DNA of 64,000 nucleotides from Paulownia fortunei (GCA_019321725.1 CM033111.1:1116001-1180000), one strand, 5' to 3'. Shown: positions 37,694-50,418, counted from the first letter of the stretch. Numbers and translations are program-made. The notes: generated by a model from the letters alone, not told the origin.

Positions 37694-38606
37694 AGCATAC
37701 ATTTGTACAGTGATGCTGTAAGCTCGTAGGTGTTGTAACATGTAGCTCTGTTTATATTGTTTAATTTCCTTAAATCTCTCCGATTGTATAGCTTAAAGCC
37801 AGGTTTGTAATACCTTGAAATACATAGATGCCTCAACAAGTGGCTGGATCCATATGTTAAATGTGAGTTAGCATAACTCAAAACAGTTTATGGTATCAAA
37901 ACTATTTTAGTCCTAATACCATTTAAAATTTAGCCTCCTATTTTTTTTTTTTCAAATGTTGTCTTTTGAGCATATCTACAGAGATCCCTCTGGAGGAGTT
38001 ATCTAATCCCTACGTCTTACTTTGTAACCCCACCCTCAATCAAAAACATGAAATAAAATAATTATTACTGACGAAAGAGCAATGTGGTTACAGTACACAA
38101 TTTTTGGAAAATAAAATAGATATTTTAATTTATATGGAAAAAAAAGATTTAATAAATTGAAATAGAGCAAAAATTGAAATTTCATTTAATTTGCATACAA
38201 AGTTTAAAAATATACATACTTGAGCAGAACAGCAGCCCCTTTACTCTGTCCCTGTATGCAATTATATGAGATGGGCAATGCACGGAGAGAGCAAAATGAT
38301 TGCTATATGCCATTGTTGCATGAGATGTGAAATACAAAATAGTTTCTCCAGAAAAGGGCCAACCCAAATCCAATACCAACTCATGTAACTACTGTTAAGC
38401 CCATTCTTAGAAAGCCACACGGCCCATACCTCAATCATGTGGCCCAAGTATTCCTCATCCATTATCCGAACTTCCATCTCTATCCCCATGGCCCCATCCA
38501 GCCTGCAATCCCCTCCCTCAAAAAATAGGAAGCCGTTATTTACTCGTATTTCCCATCTCCGCTCCGCCGAGACACACTCTCACACACAACGCACTAAACA
38601 TCCCAA
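37694..38606. other. Intergenic region between the TPR-like and L27a genes
   Basis: The left part is the presumed 3' UTR of the TPR-like gene, the middle is AT-rich without features, and the right 250 bp are the L27a promoter with site II motifs and a pyrimidine-rich leader (CCCTCCCTC, CATCTCCGC). Confidence 0.6.
38398..38446 (+). promoter_or_regulatory. Site II motif cluster of the L27a promoter
   Basis: AGCCCA at 38398-38403 and GGCCCA at 38421-38426 and 38441-38446 (TGGGCT/TGGGCC on the other strand) sit 160-210 bp before the ATG. Clustered site II elements drive ribosomal protein genes in proliferating plant tissue; activity here is inferred. Confidence 0.6.
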
Positions 38607-39047
38607 ATGACGACCCGCTTCAAGAAAAACCCGAAAAAGCGCGGCCACGTTAGCGCCGGGCACGGCCGCATCGGAAAACACCGCAAACACCCAGGTGGCC
38701 GTGGTAATGCCGGCGGTATGCACCATCACCACATCCTGTTCGACAAGTACCACCCGGGTTATTTCGGGAAAGTAGGCATGCGTTACTTCCACAAGCTCCG
38801 CAACAAGTTCCACTGCCCCATAGTCAACATCGACAAGCTCTGGTTACTGATCCCTCAAGAAGTCAAAGACAAGGCCTTGGAAGAGAAAGTTCCGTTTATT
38901 GACGTCACTCAGTTCGGCTATTTTAAGGTTCTGGGAAACGGGGTTTTGCCGGAGAATAAGCCGTTGGTTGTGAAGGCTAAGCTTGTGTCAAAGATTGCAG
39001 AAAAGAAGATTAAGGAGGCCGGTGGGGCTGTTCTGCTCACTGCTTAG
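38607..39047 (+). CDS. RPL27A: 60S ribosomal protein L27a (uL15)
   Basis: An intronless coding frame of 146 aa, the exact family size. The N-terminus [20 protein letters not shown], the Gly/His-rich [12 protein letters not shown] stretch that threads into rRNA, and the C-terminal [18 protein letters not shown] are hallmarks of eukaryotic uL15. It is a structural protein of the large cytosolic ribosomal subunit. Coding GC is clearly higher than the flanks, as expected for a highly expressed gene. The ATG is the first in the leader. A probable 3' UTR intron follows nine bases after the stop codon. Confidence 0.97.
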   Translation: MTTRFKKNPKKRGHVSAGHGRIGKHRKHPGGRGNAGGMHHHHILFDKYHPGYFGKVGMRYFHKLRNKFHCPIVNIDKLWLLIPQEVKDKALEEKVPFIDVTQFGYFKVLGNGVLPENKPLVVKAKLVSKIAEKKIKEAGGAVLLTA

Positions 39048-39055
39048 GATTCTTA

Positions 39056-39312
39056 GTAAGTATTATTTTTTTTAATATTTCTATGAGGACATGGAATTTT
39101 GATGCTATGAGTTTTGAGACTGGAATTTTTTAATGGATGCGGATATATTTTGTGGATTAAAAAGGTTTTGGAATGCTGTTTGTTTCATCTAATGGAGTTT
39201 TGATTATGTTTAGGTCTATTTTCATTTATTAGTCTGTTCACTATATTATTTCATTCCTGTTTATATGATTTTCTGTTTTGATTACTGCAATGTTTCCCTT
39301 TAATTATCGCAG
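39056..39312 (+). other. Probable 3' UTR intron of the L27a gene
   Basis: A near-perfect donor (TTA|GTAAGTATT) lies nine bases after the stop and an acceptor (TTATCGCAG|GCTG) 257 bp later, with a T-rich interior. No snoRNA box C/D or H/ACA pair was identified in it. Confidence 0.45.
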
Positions 39313-40818
39313 GCTGAGGCTTGTTCTTATTGCATTCAATATTCTTGCTTTGAATTGTTGTCACAGTAATCTGGAGATGCTGTTTGTAGATTTATCCCTC
39401 TTGCTGCAGCGTCTTGTTTGCTTCTTGCCCAGAGCTCACAGCTTCTTGATAAATATGAAAGATATAATATTTTGGAGCTGGACTTCTCTCTCACAGCAGA
39501 CTAAGCTTGCCCATTTGCACAAACACCAACCATGTGTTTTTGTCACTGTTGTCCATAGTTCAATTGATGCTCAATGGTAATTGATCTTAGATTTTTCCCA
39601 TTGCAGAGTTTAACTTCTCTCTGCTGATTTCTGTGTCAGATGTCTAAAAAGAATGAATTATGTATCATTGGTGTTAATATTGATCTTGAAGGCAGTGCAT
39701 ATTTCAAGTGATTTCTGCACTCTTAATTGGGTACAGACTTCTTGGCATTAGTTCTTTGGAATAGGTGCCCTCTCCCACTTGTTAGATTGTATCAGGGTTT
39801 TATTTGCTAATTTTCTGTATGCAAATGTAATAGCTTTTCTGAATTTATTTAACATATCTTACTATTTTTTTGTCTATTGTATTAGTGAACTTGATAGTAA
39901 GGCTTGTTGGTATCAGTTTCATCTCATGCGTTAAGTTGGACCTCTGAAAGTATTCCCTTCTTGTTTGTTGTGTAGATATCTGCCGCATGTCCGAAAAGAA
40001 CCCAAATTTGCCTCTTGGTAAGATTCTTTTAATTGGGTATTTTCATCTCAAAATTGAATCTTTGCCGTGTGAATTAATACATACCCTGGGGAGAAACTGT
40101 CATCTGAGTATGTAACAAAAAGGAACAATGTAGATAAAACGTGTCTCCCACACAACATGCCGTTTCCTAAATGGTTCTCAAAATTTCATTTTCGCATGAT
40201 GACAGTTTGCTGTAATGATATTAATATATATGTTTCTTAAAAAATCTAAATGATAAAGAATTGTGTTTTTGCTCAGCAAATCAGCCTTAGGAGTTTGTAG
40301 GAAACATTAAGTAGGCATCTTGGCTGTGTACAATCTGGAATCTAAGAATAATATGCTATAAATGGTCGCAAGTCATTAGCAACTTCTGGGTTTTGCTTAT
40401 GACGTCCTATCTAAGAACTTGCTCCTTTCCTGCACCACAATCTTTATCAATAGTTGAACCACTGTAGGAACGACCCTTAAACCTTGAATGCCCTGGCTTC
40501 TCAGTGACAGTTCATTAATAGTGCAAGCCTGCTGAGGAAAATTGCAACATATAATTTCTACACGACATCTCTTATATTTGATTCTTCGTCTTGAAAGTTT
40601 CTATCATGTGGTTTATCTCAGCCAGGCAATAGAGCATTCTGTCCCATGGATCATTTACTAACCAGTCTCTTCTGCACATGTTTCCCCTCTCCACTGTTTT
40701 AATCTTTTTTCAGCCTCACAAGACTGCAAGAAGCATAACAAATCGCCTTTCTTTAGAAATTTATTGAGTGGAGCATGTTATATATTTTTCTTTGAAATGC
40801 TTAAATGGCTAGATGATC
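39313..40818. other. Convergent intergenic region between L27a and the MATE gene
   Basis: Moderate AT content and no family-matching frames. An open frame at 39278-39580 (+) overlaps the presumed L27a 3' exon. A short ATG frame with a donor-like end near 39984-40020 (MSEKNPNLPLG) has no partner exon. Confidence 0.5.
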
Positions 40819-43800
40819 TCATGCTTGGGGATTAGGTTGTCTTCTCCCATGGATGCTTATCAATTTTATTTCAATACAGTGATGTGTGAAGAAATTTGCT
40901 GATGTATCTGTTACCTCTTTGTTCCAGTTTGTGATCCATATCATCCAGAGCAGTAGGCAGGTTTGCAGGCATAAACCAAACACCATTCCACACCAAATTC
41001 CCTGAAGAAAGTCAAATATGTTGAGGAGTTGTTGCAAAACTTGATTGAAAAAACTTCAATTTCGTTATCTGGAAACCAAGACTGATACAAAGTATTGCAT
41101 CCACAGTGTTCAGTGTTGGTGTCCAGGATTTGATATAAGAGAATAGAACCACAGGATAAAAAAATTATACCCAACAAATTTGAGGAGATTAGGCAATATG
41201 TTAGGCGTAGGCTGTCTTGGTCTTCAAGTATATAATTAAACTATTAACTCCACATTATATTGGTTAGAAAGAGTCACCTGGACGCCCATTTTAAACTTGT
41301 AGGCCATTAGAACTCCTAAAGGAACACCGAACATAAAGTAGCATCCAGTACTCATGCGGGCAACAGGAGCTTGCCACCCTGCCCCAATTGCCACTCCTAC
41401 AATTGCATGTTAGTTAGAGTTGTAGCTTCTGAAAATGTCAAGGGCTGGAGCTTTTGGCACAGAAGAGTGCTGAGGAATGCTCTGATATCAGAGGAATTAT
41501 GGCAAAAGATTTCATGGCAAACACTAAACATAGCTGTTCACAACTAATATAACTAAACCAAAGTTAACTGCTGATAAGAACCTGAGAGTGTATATTGAAC
41601 ATTTGTAAAGACTATGCTTATCCCCAGCAATGGTGTGAGCTCTTCCACAAGTTGCTGAACTTCTGAACTGTTTGAAAAGATTGCAGGATACTGCTTTCTA
41701 CTGACCATGAGAATAAGGGTGAAGAATAGACCTATGAGTAGAGAAGACACCCCGCTTACCACCACTGAGAATCTTGCTGTTCTGGGGTGCCTAGAACCTA
41801 GTTCATTTGACACCCTTACGCTGCGCATGCATGAAATCATGTGAGATGAAACAACACCTTCTTTGCAAAATGCGTTGCTCTGTGTGCAATTGCAAGCTTA
41901 TGTAGAGCGTGTTTATTCTAGAAATGTTTCTTGTACAAACCTTGACGCTACATTCAATCCAATAGCCACCATGCAGCCCCAACCCAATATGTTTATGCTG
42001 CGAATTTAAAACGCAGAAACAGTTGCATTATTAAATAAGTTTTGGATCACTGAGACTGCAGTATTGGTTTATAAGTTTTCTAAGTTGATGGTACTGGCAT
42101 GTTTATTACTGTTTATATTGTTCTACTTATCCATTACTTTTTAAGCTCCATAAATACATAGAAGTTAACTTCAAAGCTATGTTTATATGTTTCAGAAGTC
42201 AAACTTTGTTCCAAAGTGAAGGAGTAACATTGGGGCGATACGGTAGATGAAGATAGCTGTAGTGCTTTAATCATTTGCTGTCTATGATCAAATGAATCAT
42301 TTTGGTTGCTATAATAAATAAGCCTCCTAAAACAGAAGAGAATTTGCTATTAGTTAACTTTGAATTATGCTAGATATCCCCATTAAAATTGGAAATGTTG
42401 TCCTCTATTTTATCAATTACAAATACTTAAAATAGAGTAGGGATATGCTTGTTTCACCGGTTTCGTGAGTGGAATTTATGACTTAGTAATAAGCAAATAT
42501 AACTCACCATATGGACAAGGCATCAATTGAAATTTCAGCATCTTCTACGTATCCAGCAAACAGAGTCAAAGCCATCATGTACCATACTTCCAAGCTGCAA
42601 ATTGCAGAAACAAGTAATATAATCGTTTAAAAACCGCATAATGAAAAGAGGAGCAAAAATTTGTTATGCCAAAGGTCTGTCTTAGTACATTGAATACTTA
42701 TCTGTTAGAAGAGGGAGACATTAATTTATCTACAAATCTTTAACATTTTATCCCACTTTTGGAAACTTAAGTTAACATAGAGAAGAATATTGTTGTGTAC
42801 AAGTCTTTACGACTACAAGATAGGGAAGAATTTTTTGTGTTTTCGCAATAAAATTTTATACAATTGATTGATTCATTATGCTGATAAACGTACGCTTTGT
42901 TCTATTGTCTTTTCTTGATTCTTTCTTTTCTGGTTTTTGGCATGTACGATTACGAGAATCAAAATAGAGCATTTCTCAAATTCAAAACTACTAACTTATG
43001 CCAAGAAACAAGAAGACATCACCAATGTAAGTAATTTTTAATTAACAGCTTACCACATCATCACAGCGGAGGCAACAGATATCTTTAGAAATCTCCATAA
43101 ATCTTGAAATGCCTTCCATGAAAATCCTGACCAAGCTTCTCCACAGGTCCCAGCAATGATGTATAAGAACTGAGCTATTGCAATGAACCACCAGGATGCA
43201 TCAAGCACCAGGGCTGCACCCACCAGGCCCCATCTAAGATTCACAATCAAGAGCCAGCTGAAGAAAGCATGCACACAAAGTGCAACGGCAGCTATCACAG
43301 CAATTGCGATGACCTTGCTCTGAGCCTGCAGGAATTTGGTAGTAGGGAACATCATGGCGTAAGCAAATTGCTGGGGAATCATCCAGAGTGCGAATTTTCC
43401 AGCCTCCATGGATATGGATGCAGTCTGTCCAAGAAACTTAAGGACTGGGGTGGCAAATATGAAGAGAGGAACCACTGCAAATGCCATGGCATTGAGCATC
43501 ACCCACGATCTTTGCATGTAGATTCCAAGCATTTCAAACTGGTTAGCCCCAAAGGCTTGTCCGCAGTAAGTCTCCAATGCACTTGACAATCCAAACTGTG
43601 TCAAAAATCAAAGTTATCCCCATTTAAGCAATTCTTGCAACCATTGAGCAGCAAGTACACAGGTGGATACAGAAATTGAGTTGGGATGAGGGGTGGGGTT
43701 GGAAAAACACCACCCCCGCACCCCCACCCCACACACCCCACCTTTGAAAATTGAAAATCTGGCTTGTGTGGTGAACTGGTGATCTTATGTGTTTATCTCT

Positions 43801-44231
43801 CACACAGCACATGATATACTTGATACTGGAAGACAGATAGACACAGAAACTAGAATGAAAAACAAAGCAATGGAAAGGTGGGATCTGCAACATACCATCA
43901 TGCCATAGGGAAATCCTGAAATGATAGAGTTCTCCATAGAGACAGCAGCAAGTTGGATGGTGCCGAGGTGGCCTGCAAAGATTTGAGTGATCGTCATGAG
44001 GCCGTACTGGCAGAAGGAAGTGAAGATGGCCGGACCAGCAAGGTACCATAGTTTCTTTGATTCGATAAAGAATTCTCTGGCAAAGTCAGTGATGCCATTG
44101 ATGGGCTGAACATCATGGTCTTCATCAATGTGGTCTAATTTGGGTACTAATAGCGCGGAAGTTTCTTCACCGTTCAAGCCATGGCCACCGTATATGGTGG
44201 AGAGAAGTTGCGCGCCCCCACCGTCTGCCAT
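40819..44231 (-). CDS. MATE-family (DETOXIFICATION) efflux transporter (seven exons)
   Basis: Cation-coupled antiporter family that exports or vacuole-sequesters secondary metabolites and xenobiotics. Exons 44231-43896, 43595-43054, 42594-42508, 41997-41941, 41820-41582, 41396-41278, 41001-40819 splice in frame to 520 aa. MATE hallmarks: AREFFIESKKLWYLAGPAIF at the first membrane helix, GLSSALETYCGQAFGA at the exon 2 start, LEVWYMMALTLFAGYVEDAE, CINILGWGCMVAIGLNVA, then SVRVSNELGS and GWQAPVA. Twelve membrane helices are expected. The N-terminal 45 residues are hydrophilic and acidic; a C-terminal hydrophilic tail of about 30 residues shows no family motif and its end is less certain. Substrate cannot be inferred. 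Intron 1 contains a C-rich tract. Confidence 0.93.
43710..43739 (-). repeat. C-rich (G4-forming) tract in MATE intron 1
   Basis: Runs of 5, 5, 4 and 4 C with short loops give a G-quadruplex pattern on the transcribed-sense (minus) strand. Opposing G-runs just before it (43690-43700) could pair with it as a hairpin. Confidence 0.65.
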
Positions 44232-44283
44232 GGTATTGAGACGAATACTATTGCTTGTCCGAAAGGGATGGAATCCTTGGACA

Positions 44284-44291
44284 TTTTTATA
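44284..44291 (-). promoter_or_regulatory. TATA box of the MATE gene
   Basis: TATAAAAA on the minus strand 53 bp upstream of the ATG, implying a short leader of about 25 nt. Confidence 0.5.
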
Positions 44292-46109
44292 TTCGATTAC
44301 GTGTACGAAAGCTGAAACACTTTGTTATGGTTGAAGTATTGCGTGTTCTTTTTAGTAACAATGATGTTTGGCAAAACTGCATTTTTTATTCAGTGTATCG
44401 GTCACATTTCATTTTTTGTCATTTAATTTAAAATATGAATGTGGCAAGTTGTATATAAAATCTTTCAATTTTTTATAATTTTAGTTCAGTTTTTATTGAA
44501 AATCTCAAAAATTACTAAAAGGAGTCATGTAATTGACACATGAGAATTTTTCGATATTGGAAGGAAAATAAACCAAATTTTGTTTATTGTCACGCCAAGT
44601 GGTCATTTTGAAGTAAAAACAAATCCTCTTTTCTTCATATTTTTTTTTTCTTGTCTCTTCATTTCGATTTTTCTTGCTTCATTTTTTTTTTTTTTTTGTT
44701 GAAAGAGAAAGAAATAAAAAAATATGGGGAGAAGAGGAAGAAGAGAGAAGAAAAAGAAGAGATGAGGGAGCGAAGAAGAAAAAAAAAAGAGCAAGGAAGA
44801 AGAAAATTTATATTTATTTATTTATTTAATATTTGATCAAGTAAAAAAGGAAAAAGGAAGAAAGAGTGGATTTTAGTTATTATGTTTCAACTATTTACTA
44901 TTTACACAATTATAATTAAATTATACGGCTATATAAGTGATTGAAAAAATAGAGAAAAAAAGAAAAAAATGAGAATTATTATTAATTTTTATCTTTTTAA
45001 TTATTGAGATTAAGTTATGTGATTATTTGAGTTATTAAAAAGATATAGAAGGGAAGAAGAATATAAATTTTAATTATTTTTTCCTTTTTTAACTTAATTA
45101 ATTATTTACCTAGTGAATATTAAGTTATATAATTATTTAAGTGATTAAAATAGATAGAAATTTTCCTCCAAAATGATGATAACATTAACGGTATACGAGA
45201 GATATTATCCATCAATTGATTGAATGATAAATAAATATTATATTTTTTATACAATAAAAACACACTCGGGATATTATTATTATCTAGTGTAGCAATGATT
45301 CTCTTGGCATTCTCTTTTATGGTTATATGCCCAACACATAATTTTTTCTCGTAGATTTTGAATTTTGCGGCAAAAATCAGATTGAAATTTAAAAAAATTA
45401 AAAAGTAATATATATAAATTGTCAAGTGAAATGGGACCAATATATACACAACATAAATTACAATTTTGCCCTACGTTTTGGTTTCCATTAATAAATGCCA
45501 AAAAGCAGAAAGATTGGAACAGTGGAATTGACGAAATCATTGTAGAATCCAATGATTAAAGATGTGAGGATTTGTTGATTAGAAATCGATTATAAAATCT
45601 TCATACATTTCACGAGTTGATGAAACATTCCTATTTTTTTTATTGACAGATATTATTAACAACTATTGCGAATAAACTATTGTATTGAGTCGTGAATGTT
45701 GAACGAACTTTAAAACGTGTTTGTCCACAGGCCATAATTCTATTTCCACTAGTTTCAAACAGATAGGAGCGGTGAAATAGAATCAGAGACAAATGCGCTT
45801 ATTACATCATTGTACAACTTTTATTTAGCAAGTTGGCAGCTTATATTCTTGTACCACTCCCATAAGTAATTTAAATAATCGCTTAATTTCTGCCATTATT
45901 TGTTTCCTGATTTCAAGGTGACAATTATTATCAATTGTGTTGATGAGGTTTTGTCCTAAGTAATGGAATTGAGGTTTTAAAACTTTAAAATATGAAGTCT
46001 AAATTAGTTAATAATGATTTTATTGAATTAGTCATTGATATTTTGATGTAATGAATTAAAAAAAATCTTTACATATTCCAAGGCTTGGAAGAATTAATTT
46101 TTTATAGTT

Positions 46110-46236
46110 AAAATTAGTGTTCGTGCAGTAAAATTAAGTATATTAAGTAGTCAAAATATTATTTCAATGAGGAAAAACATTAGACTGTTTTGATTAGTAA
46201 AATTAGTGTTCATATAGTAAAATTAAGTATATTAAG
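46110..46236 (+). repeat. Local direct duplication
   Basis: A 38 bp block (AAAATTAGTGTTCG.. to ..AAGTATATTAAG) at 46110-46147 recurs at 46199-46236 with a few changes, and CAATGAGGAAAAA appears after both copies. Offset 89 bp. Confidence 0.75.
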
Positions 46237-47702
46237 ATAATCTTGGACGGTTTTGATTTGTAATACAATGAGGAAAAATATTACAAAAATGGACATTGTG
46301 CTTTTTTTTTTTTGGTTTATTGCTTTTTTGTCAATAATCCATAGATGACAGGAAAGCCAAAGCAAATTAGTTGGTTATAATTTAGAGTTTAGAACAGAAA
46401 AATGACTGATTTCCTATAGTATACACTCTACAAATATTTATTGAAAATTTATTTTGCGATAAAATTAAGTTCAATTAAGCTATCGATTTTCATGTGAATA
46501 CTTCATGCTTATTTGGACAACCTTAATATTTATACTTTATTATAGTATAAGATAAGAAACATAACCAGAAAAACAAAAAATAAAATAAAATAAAAGAGAA
46601 TCAATGCACACCGAGTTTGACAATCTCAATAATTTGTGCAAAATTCTCAATTTAATCAACCACTATACAAATACTCAGCATTAAAATTATAAGGAAAACC
46701 TGGAAACTATTAAGTAGGGGTATTAGATGTCACGATTCCCACATTTTCAAGGGTTAAATTAAACTATTCTTTGTCTTTAATACATGTGGTACGCCTCAGA
46801 CGGACGACTTTAAGAAGTCAATAACCATAGTCTTTTTCCTATTTTTATTTTTTAAAAAAAGCTAAAACTAATGTGTCTAGTGGCCCCTATGTTTTTCTAT
46901 ATTTTTCTTTTGTCATCCACAGAAAACAAATCGAGAGTCGATATTTTTTATGCTGAATTCGTGCTGTAGCCTGTAGGGTAGATATAACTAGAAATTTTTA
47001 GATTACTTCGTGAGTACAATCACGGGTTATAGACAAATAATTGAAAGTAATTATATATGGATAAACTTCATTGCTTCACTAAAAAAAACAACTACGGACT
47101 TGATCGCAGCAGTATTTTTAAATATTTCAGGATTTGAATTTAAAAAGAAAAAAAATAATATTTTTAATGATTAATCCACGGTTCAGGTATTTTATTTATA
47201 AATAATGGTGAAAATGCAATGAAACTACTTGTTCTTCTAGTTATCGTAAAATGCTACCAATCAAACGCAAAGGCCTTCTTTTACCTGGTCCTCTGTTTTT
47301 TTTTTTCTTAATATCTAAATTAATTATCTAAAATATTCTTTTACGTCTCATCTTTGTTAGTTTATTTAATTTAATGATAGTTAATGTTAGCTTCCAAGCC
47401 GCTTTGAGCTCAAACGCCACTCAGGTTTATTTCTATCATCTGTCTCATGCTAAACCTTTGCAAAGTTAGCTCAAGTTATGTATTATCTTTGTAACAAAAT
47501 CTTGGATTCTTAATTCTTCCAAATTTTAACCAAAGCGACTCTTCAACGTATTGGACAGCATCAAAATCCATCATATAAAGTGATTGCTGATGAACACACA
47601 CAAATGTAACAGTTAATACTCCCTTCTTGTATTTCACAGTATTTACTATCTTTAGGCTCCATCTGATGCAACTACTACTCCTGATTAACATATTTTACTG
47701 GT

Positions 47703-48903
47703 TATTCAGATCAGGAACACTGGAGAACTGTGAACCGCACAGGACAGTTGACGAGTTTCAAGCTAGTACCTGGTGGATCCACTTGTTTGCCACTAGCTGG
47801 TGGTGAGGCAAAGTTTCTGAGAAGGGCTGCACTCTTGAAGCACAACCTGGGGGGTTACGCGTTATGAGGGTGATGGGATGTTTCCATGGGGAGACTCTTC
47901 AAATGGGAATCCTCGTGTTGGCGGGGGGACTGACTACCTGGGTTAAGTGGAACCGATCTATAGAAAAAACTAATGTAGTTCTATGGTAAGTTTGTTGCAC
48001 ATTCATGGTAAGTATAAGCTGGGAAAGTCACATTGACAGGATACAGAATGAATCTTCTTCTCTATGTGAGGGGATCTGTAGACATAGGTTTAGTTTAATG
48101 TAGATAAAATTTCCGGACTTGGAATTGGTGGGGCTCTCAAGTTTTGTACTCAAATTCTGACCATTGGTCATTGTTCTTGAACTAAAGTTTGCTTAAAATC
48201 TAAATTGGGATGATAAATTTGTGGTCATTCTCAGTCTGCATGGGTCTCAGGACCCGATATGTCATTAATTTACTTTGCAGCTGAGCAATCCTCACTAAGT
48301 ACTTCAGTTTAAATTGTTTTTTTATCCATTCTCTTGATTTATGGCTAGTTTTTAGGAGATTATTCCACAGTAATTCAACAGCCAACCCTTTTAAAAACAA
48401 AAGGTAATATGGATAAAAACCAGAAAATGGTTCCTAATAATGAATGGGGACTCCGATGGTACTTGGCATTTTTGTCTGTTACATTTCATTTTCATTAACA
48501 CAAATAATTGAAGTTTTTTTCAATGTATACATGGAGTGTCAAAGTTTAAATCTCACCACTAATAAGTGAGATTATCCCTCTGATTTGATAGATGTTAACT
48601 GTCTAATAAAGAGTCGCAAATGAATTGGTTGTAAACATTTTCCACCTCGGATGGGTTCAACCATAATTCCTATGCCAGAACATGGTCTCATTCTTGCATA
48701 TGAGGTGAACTTTTTTGGTTTGTACGTACACTGGAGCAGCAAAAGCTACAAAAACTGCACAAAATACTATCTGAAATGTTTGTTGTTCATTTTGAAGCCT
48801 CATCGATTCTTTGATTGTTCACCGGCAGTAGATGTTCCTCCAGACAAGGGGATTCAGACCTCAGGGTTTAATGGGGTACTGACAAAGCCATGCCACAATA
48901 GTT
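47703..48903 (+). pseudogene. Copper amine oxidase (primary amine oxidase) pseudogene, C-terminal fragment
   Basis: Two exon remnants of a plant copper amine oxidase, which oxidises di/polyamines with a topaquinone cofactor. Fragment A (about 47705-47984) reads [40 protein letters not shown], then in a shifted frame [20 protein letters not shown] and in a third frame TTWVKWNRSIEKTNVVLW up to a GTAAGT donor. At least two, probably three, indels break it. Fragment B (48779-48903) reads LKPHRFFDCSPAVDVPPDKG, the family's conserved segment ending at the C-terminus. The intervening exon part (the conserved WYVFGITH region) and all N-terminal exons, including the topaquinone site, are absent. It cannot encode a working enzyme as it stands. 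Confidence 0.85.
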
Positions 48904-49500
48904 GATTACCAAGCTCTATGAGAGGACTCTGTGATTGAAAATCAAGAATTGAGAAATTTTGGAATAATCATCTTTTTGTTTTAAGATTCTCAAATTCCAA
49001 ACTTCTATTCCAGGCTGATGCTGATTTGATTGGAAATTAGACTTATTGGGAGCTCTGAGTTTTGTATCTCAAATTCTGACCATTGGGGATGACAAATCTG
49101 TGGTCATTCTCAGTCTGCATAATCCATGGCTAGTGAGTTGGGGTCCCAGATGTGTAATCAATTTATACTTTGCAGCTAAGGAATCCCTAAATAAGTCCTA
49201 TTTTACTGTGTCCATTCTCTTGATTCATGGCTAGCTTTTAGGGGATTATCTATGGGGCACCAACAGCCAGACGAGTATTTAAAGGCCAACCCGTTAATAA
49301 ACAAAAGGGAATATGGGTAGCCCGCTCTTCATTCTTTCTGGAACCTTCACCACCATAAGTGGAGAATAAAAGCCAGAAAATGGTTGCTAATAATTTTACA
49401 ATATTTCATCTAAACAAGGACTATGAAAGGTACTTCCATGTTTTGGCACTTATGTCTGTTATGTATCATATTAATCAACCCAAATTATTGATTTTTTTTT
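48130..49500 (+). repeat. Decayed 0.4 kb direct duplication flanking pseudogene fragment B
   Basis: Sequence at 48130-48520 recurs at about 49048-49500 with substitutions and indels. Best block: 48208-48241 against 49087-49120 (GTGGTCATTCTCAGTCTGCA shared). Other shared blocks are CTCAAATTCTGACCATTGG, CATTCTCTTGATT.ATGGCTAG and CCAGAAAATGGTT. The second copy lacks about 35 bp present in the first. Confidence 0.75.
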
Positions 49501-50418
49501 TCCAAACTTGGATTATAAAGATTTTTGAATATTTCAAGCTCGATTCCTCCGTATGTCTTAAGCTTTTATTAGTGAAGAAAAGTACAATGAATTCCAAATA
49601 CAATAATACAAAGTATGAGTTTTTTTAAAAAGGTTACGATACATTAAATATTAGTCGATTTAATTTATGATTGCATGATAAGTTCCAACTAGGTACATTA
49701 AATGGAATTCACTTTTTATTTTGCGATATTTTCTTGATTTATTGAATTCAAAATTTCCCAACAAATGAAATAGCTTAAATTTTAGTATGGCCCAAACAAG
49801 TTCAACCATTGTCCTATTTTGTGACTCTTGGTAGCTAGTACTTATAGGCAAAACTTAAATAAAATGGTAAACTCTAAGAAAACATAGGCCTAATTTTGGT
49901 AAATAATCAACAGCTAATACCCCATCCATATTAATCAATCAAGAAAATTAAACAAAACCCACTTGACTACTTCAAGACTCTTTTAAAGTTATTTTACACA
50001 AATGCATGTCGTAAAGGACACTCATATCAGTCCACCAAACAAATCATTATTTTAGTATATTTTTTCATCAAAAACCCTTTTCTTATTGATAATGACTTTG
50101 TTAACAGGAATATAAATATTCTTAAAGAATATTTAATACTTAAATCCAAATTAAGGCTTAAAAATAACCTTACCGAATAACAAGAATTAGACCATTTTTT
50201 TATGTAGTAAATAAACTTAAACAAACTGTACTAAGCACAAACATGCGATAAACAAAGAAGAATGTAATCAAACTACTTTACTTTCTCCAAACTTTCACCA
50301 CAAACCTCAGCACACAGGCAGAGAGAGAAGAAATTCGCACCTTTTTGACTACTCCGACTTGTCCAAACCGCACAAAACTTCTCTGAAAATCTTTCCTGAA
50401 TTTCTTGATTCACCAACC
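48904..50418. other. Intergenic region between the pseudogene and the ARM-repeat gene
   Basis: The left part holds the second copy of the 0.4 kb duplication; the rest is AT-rich with no family-matching frame. The last 200 bp are the presumed promoter and leader of the ARM-repeat gene. Confidence 0.6.

Larger units (their letters stand above)
44232..47702. other. Gene-poor AT-rich region upstream of the MATE gene
   Basis: About 3.4 kb of AT-rich DNA with purine-rich and T-rich low-complexity stretches (44640-44830) and a small tandem duplication at 46110-46236. Open frames are low-complexity and not coding-like. Confidence 0.6.

Noticed and set aside
39984..40020. A short MSEKNPNLPLG start followed by a GTAAGA donor
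   Set aside because: No matching second exon before the convergent MATE gene; probably chance in L27a downstream sequence.
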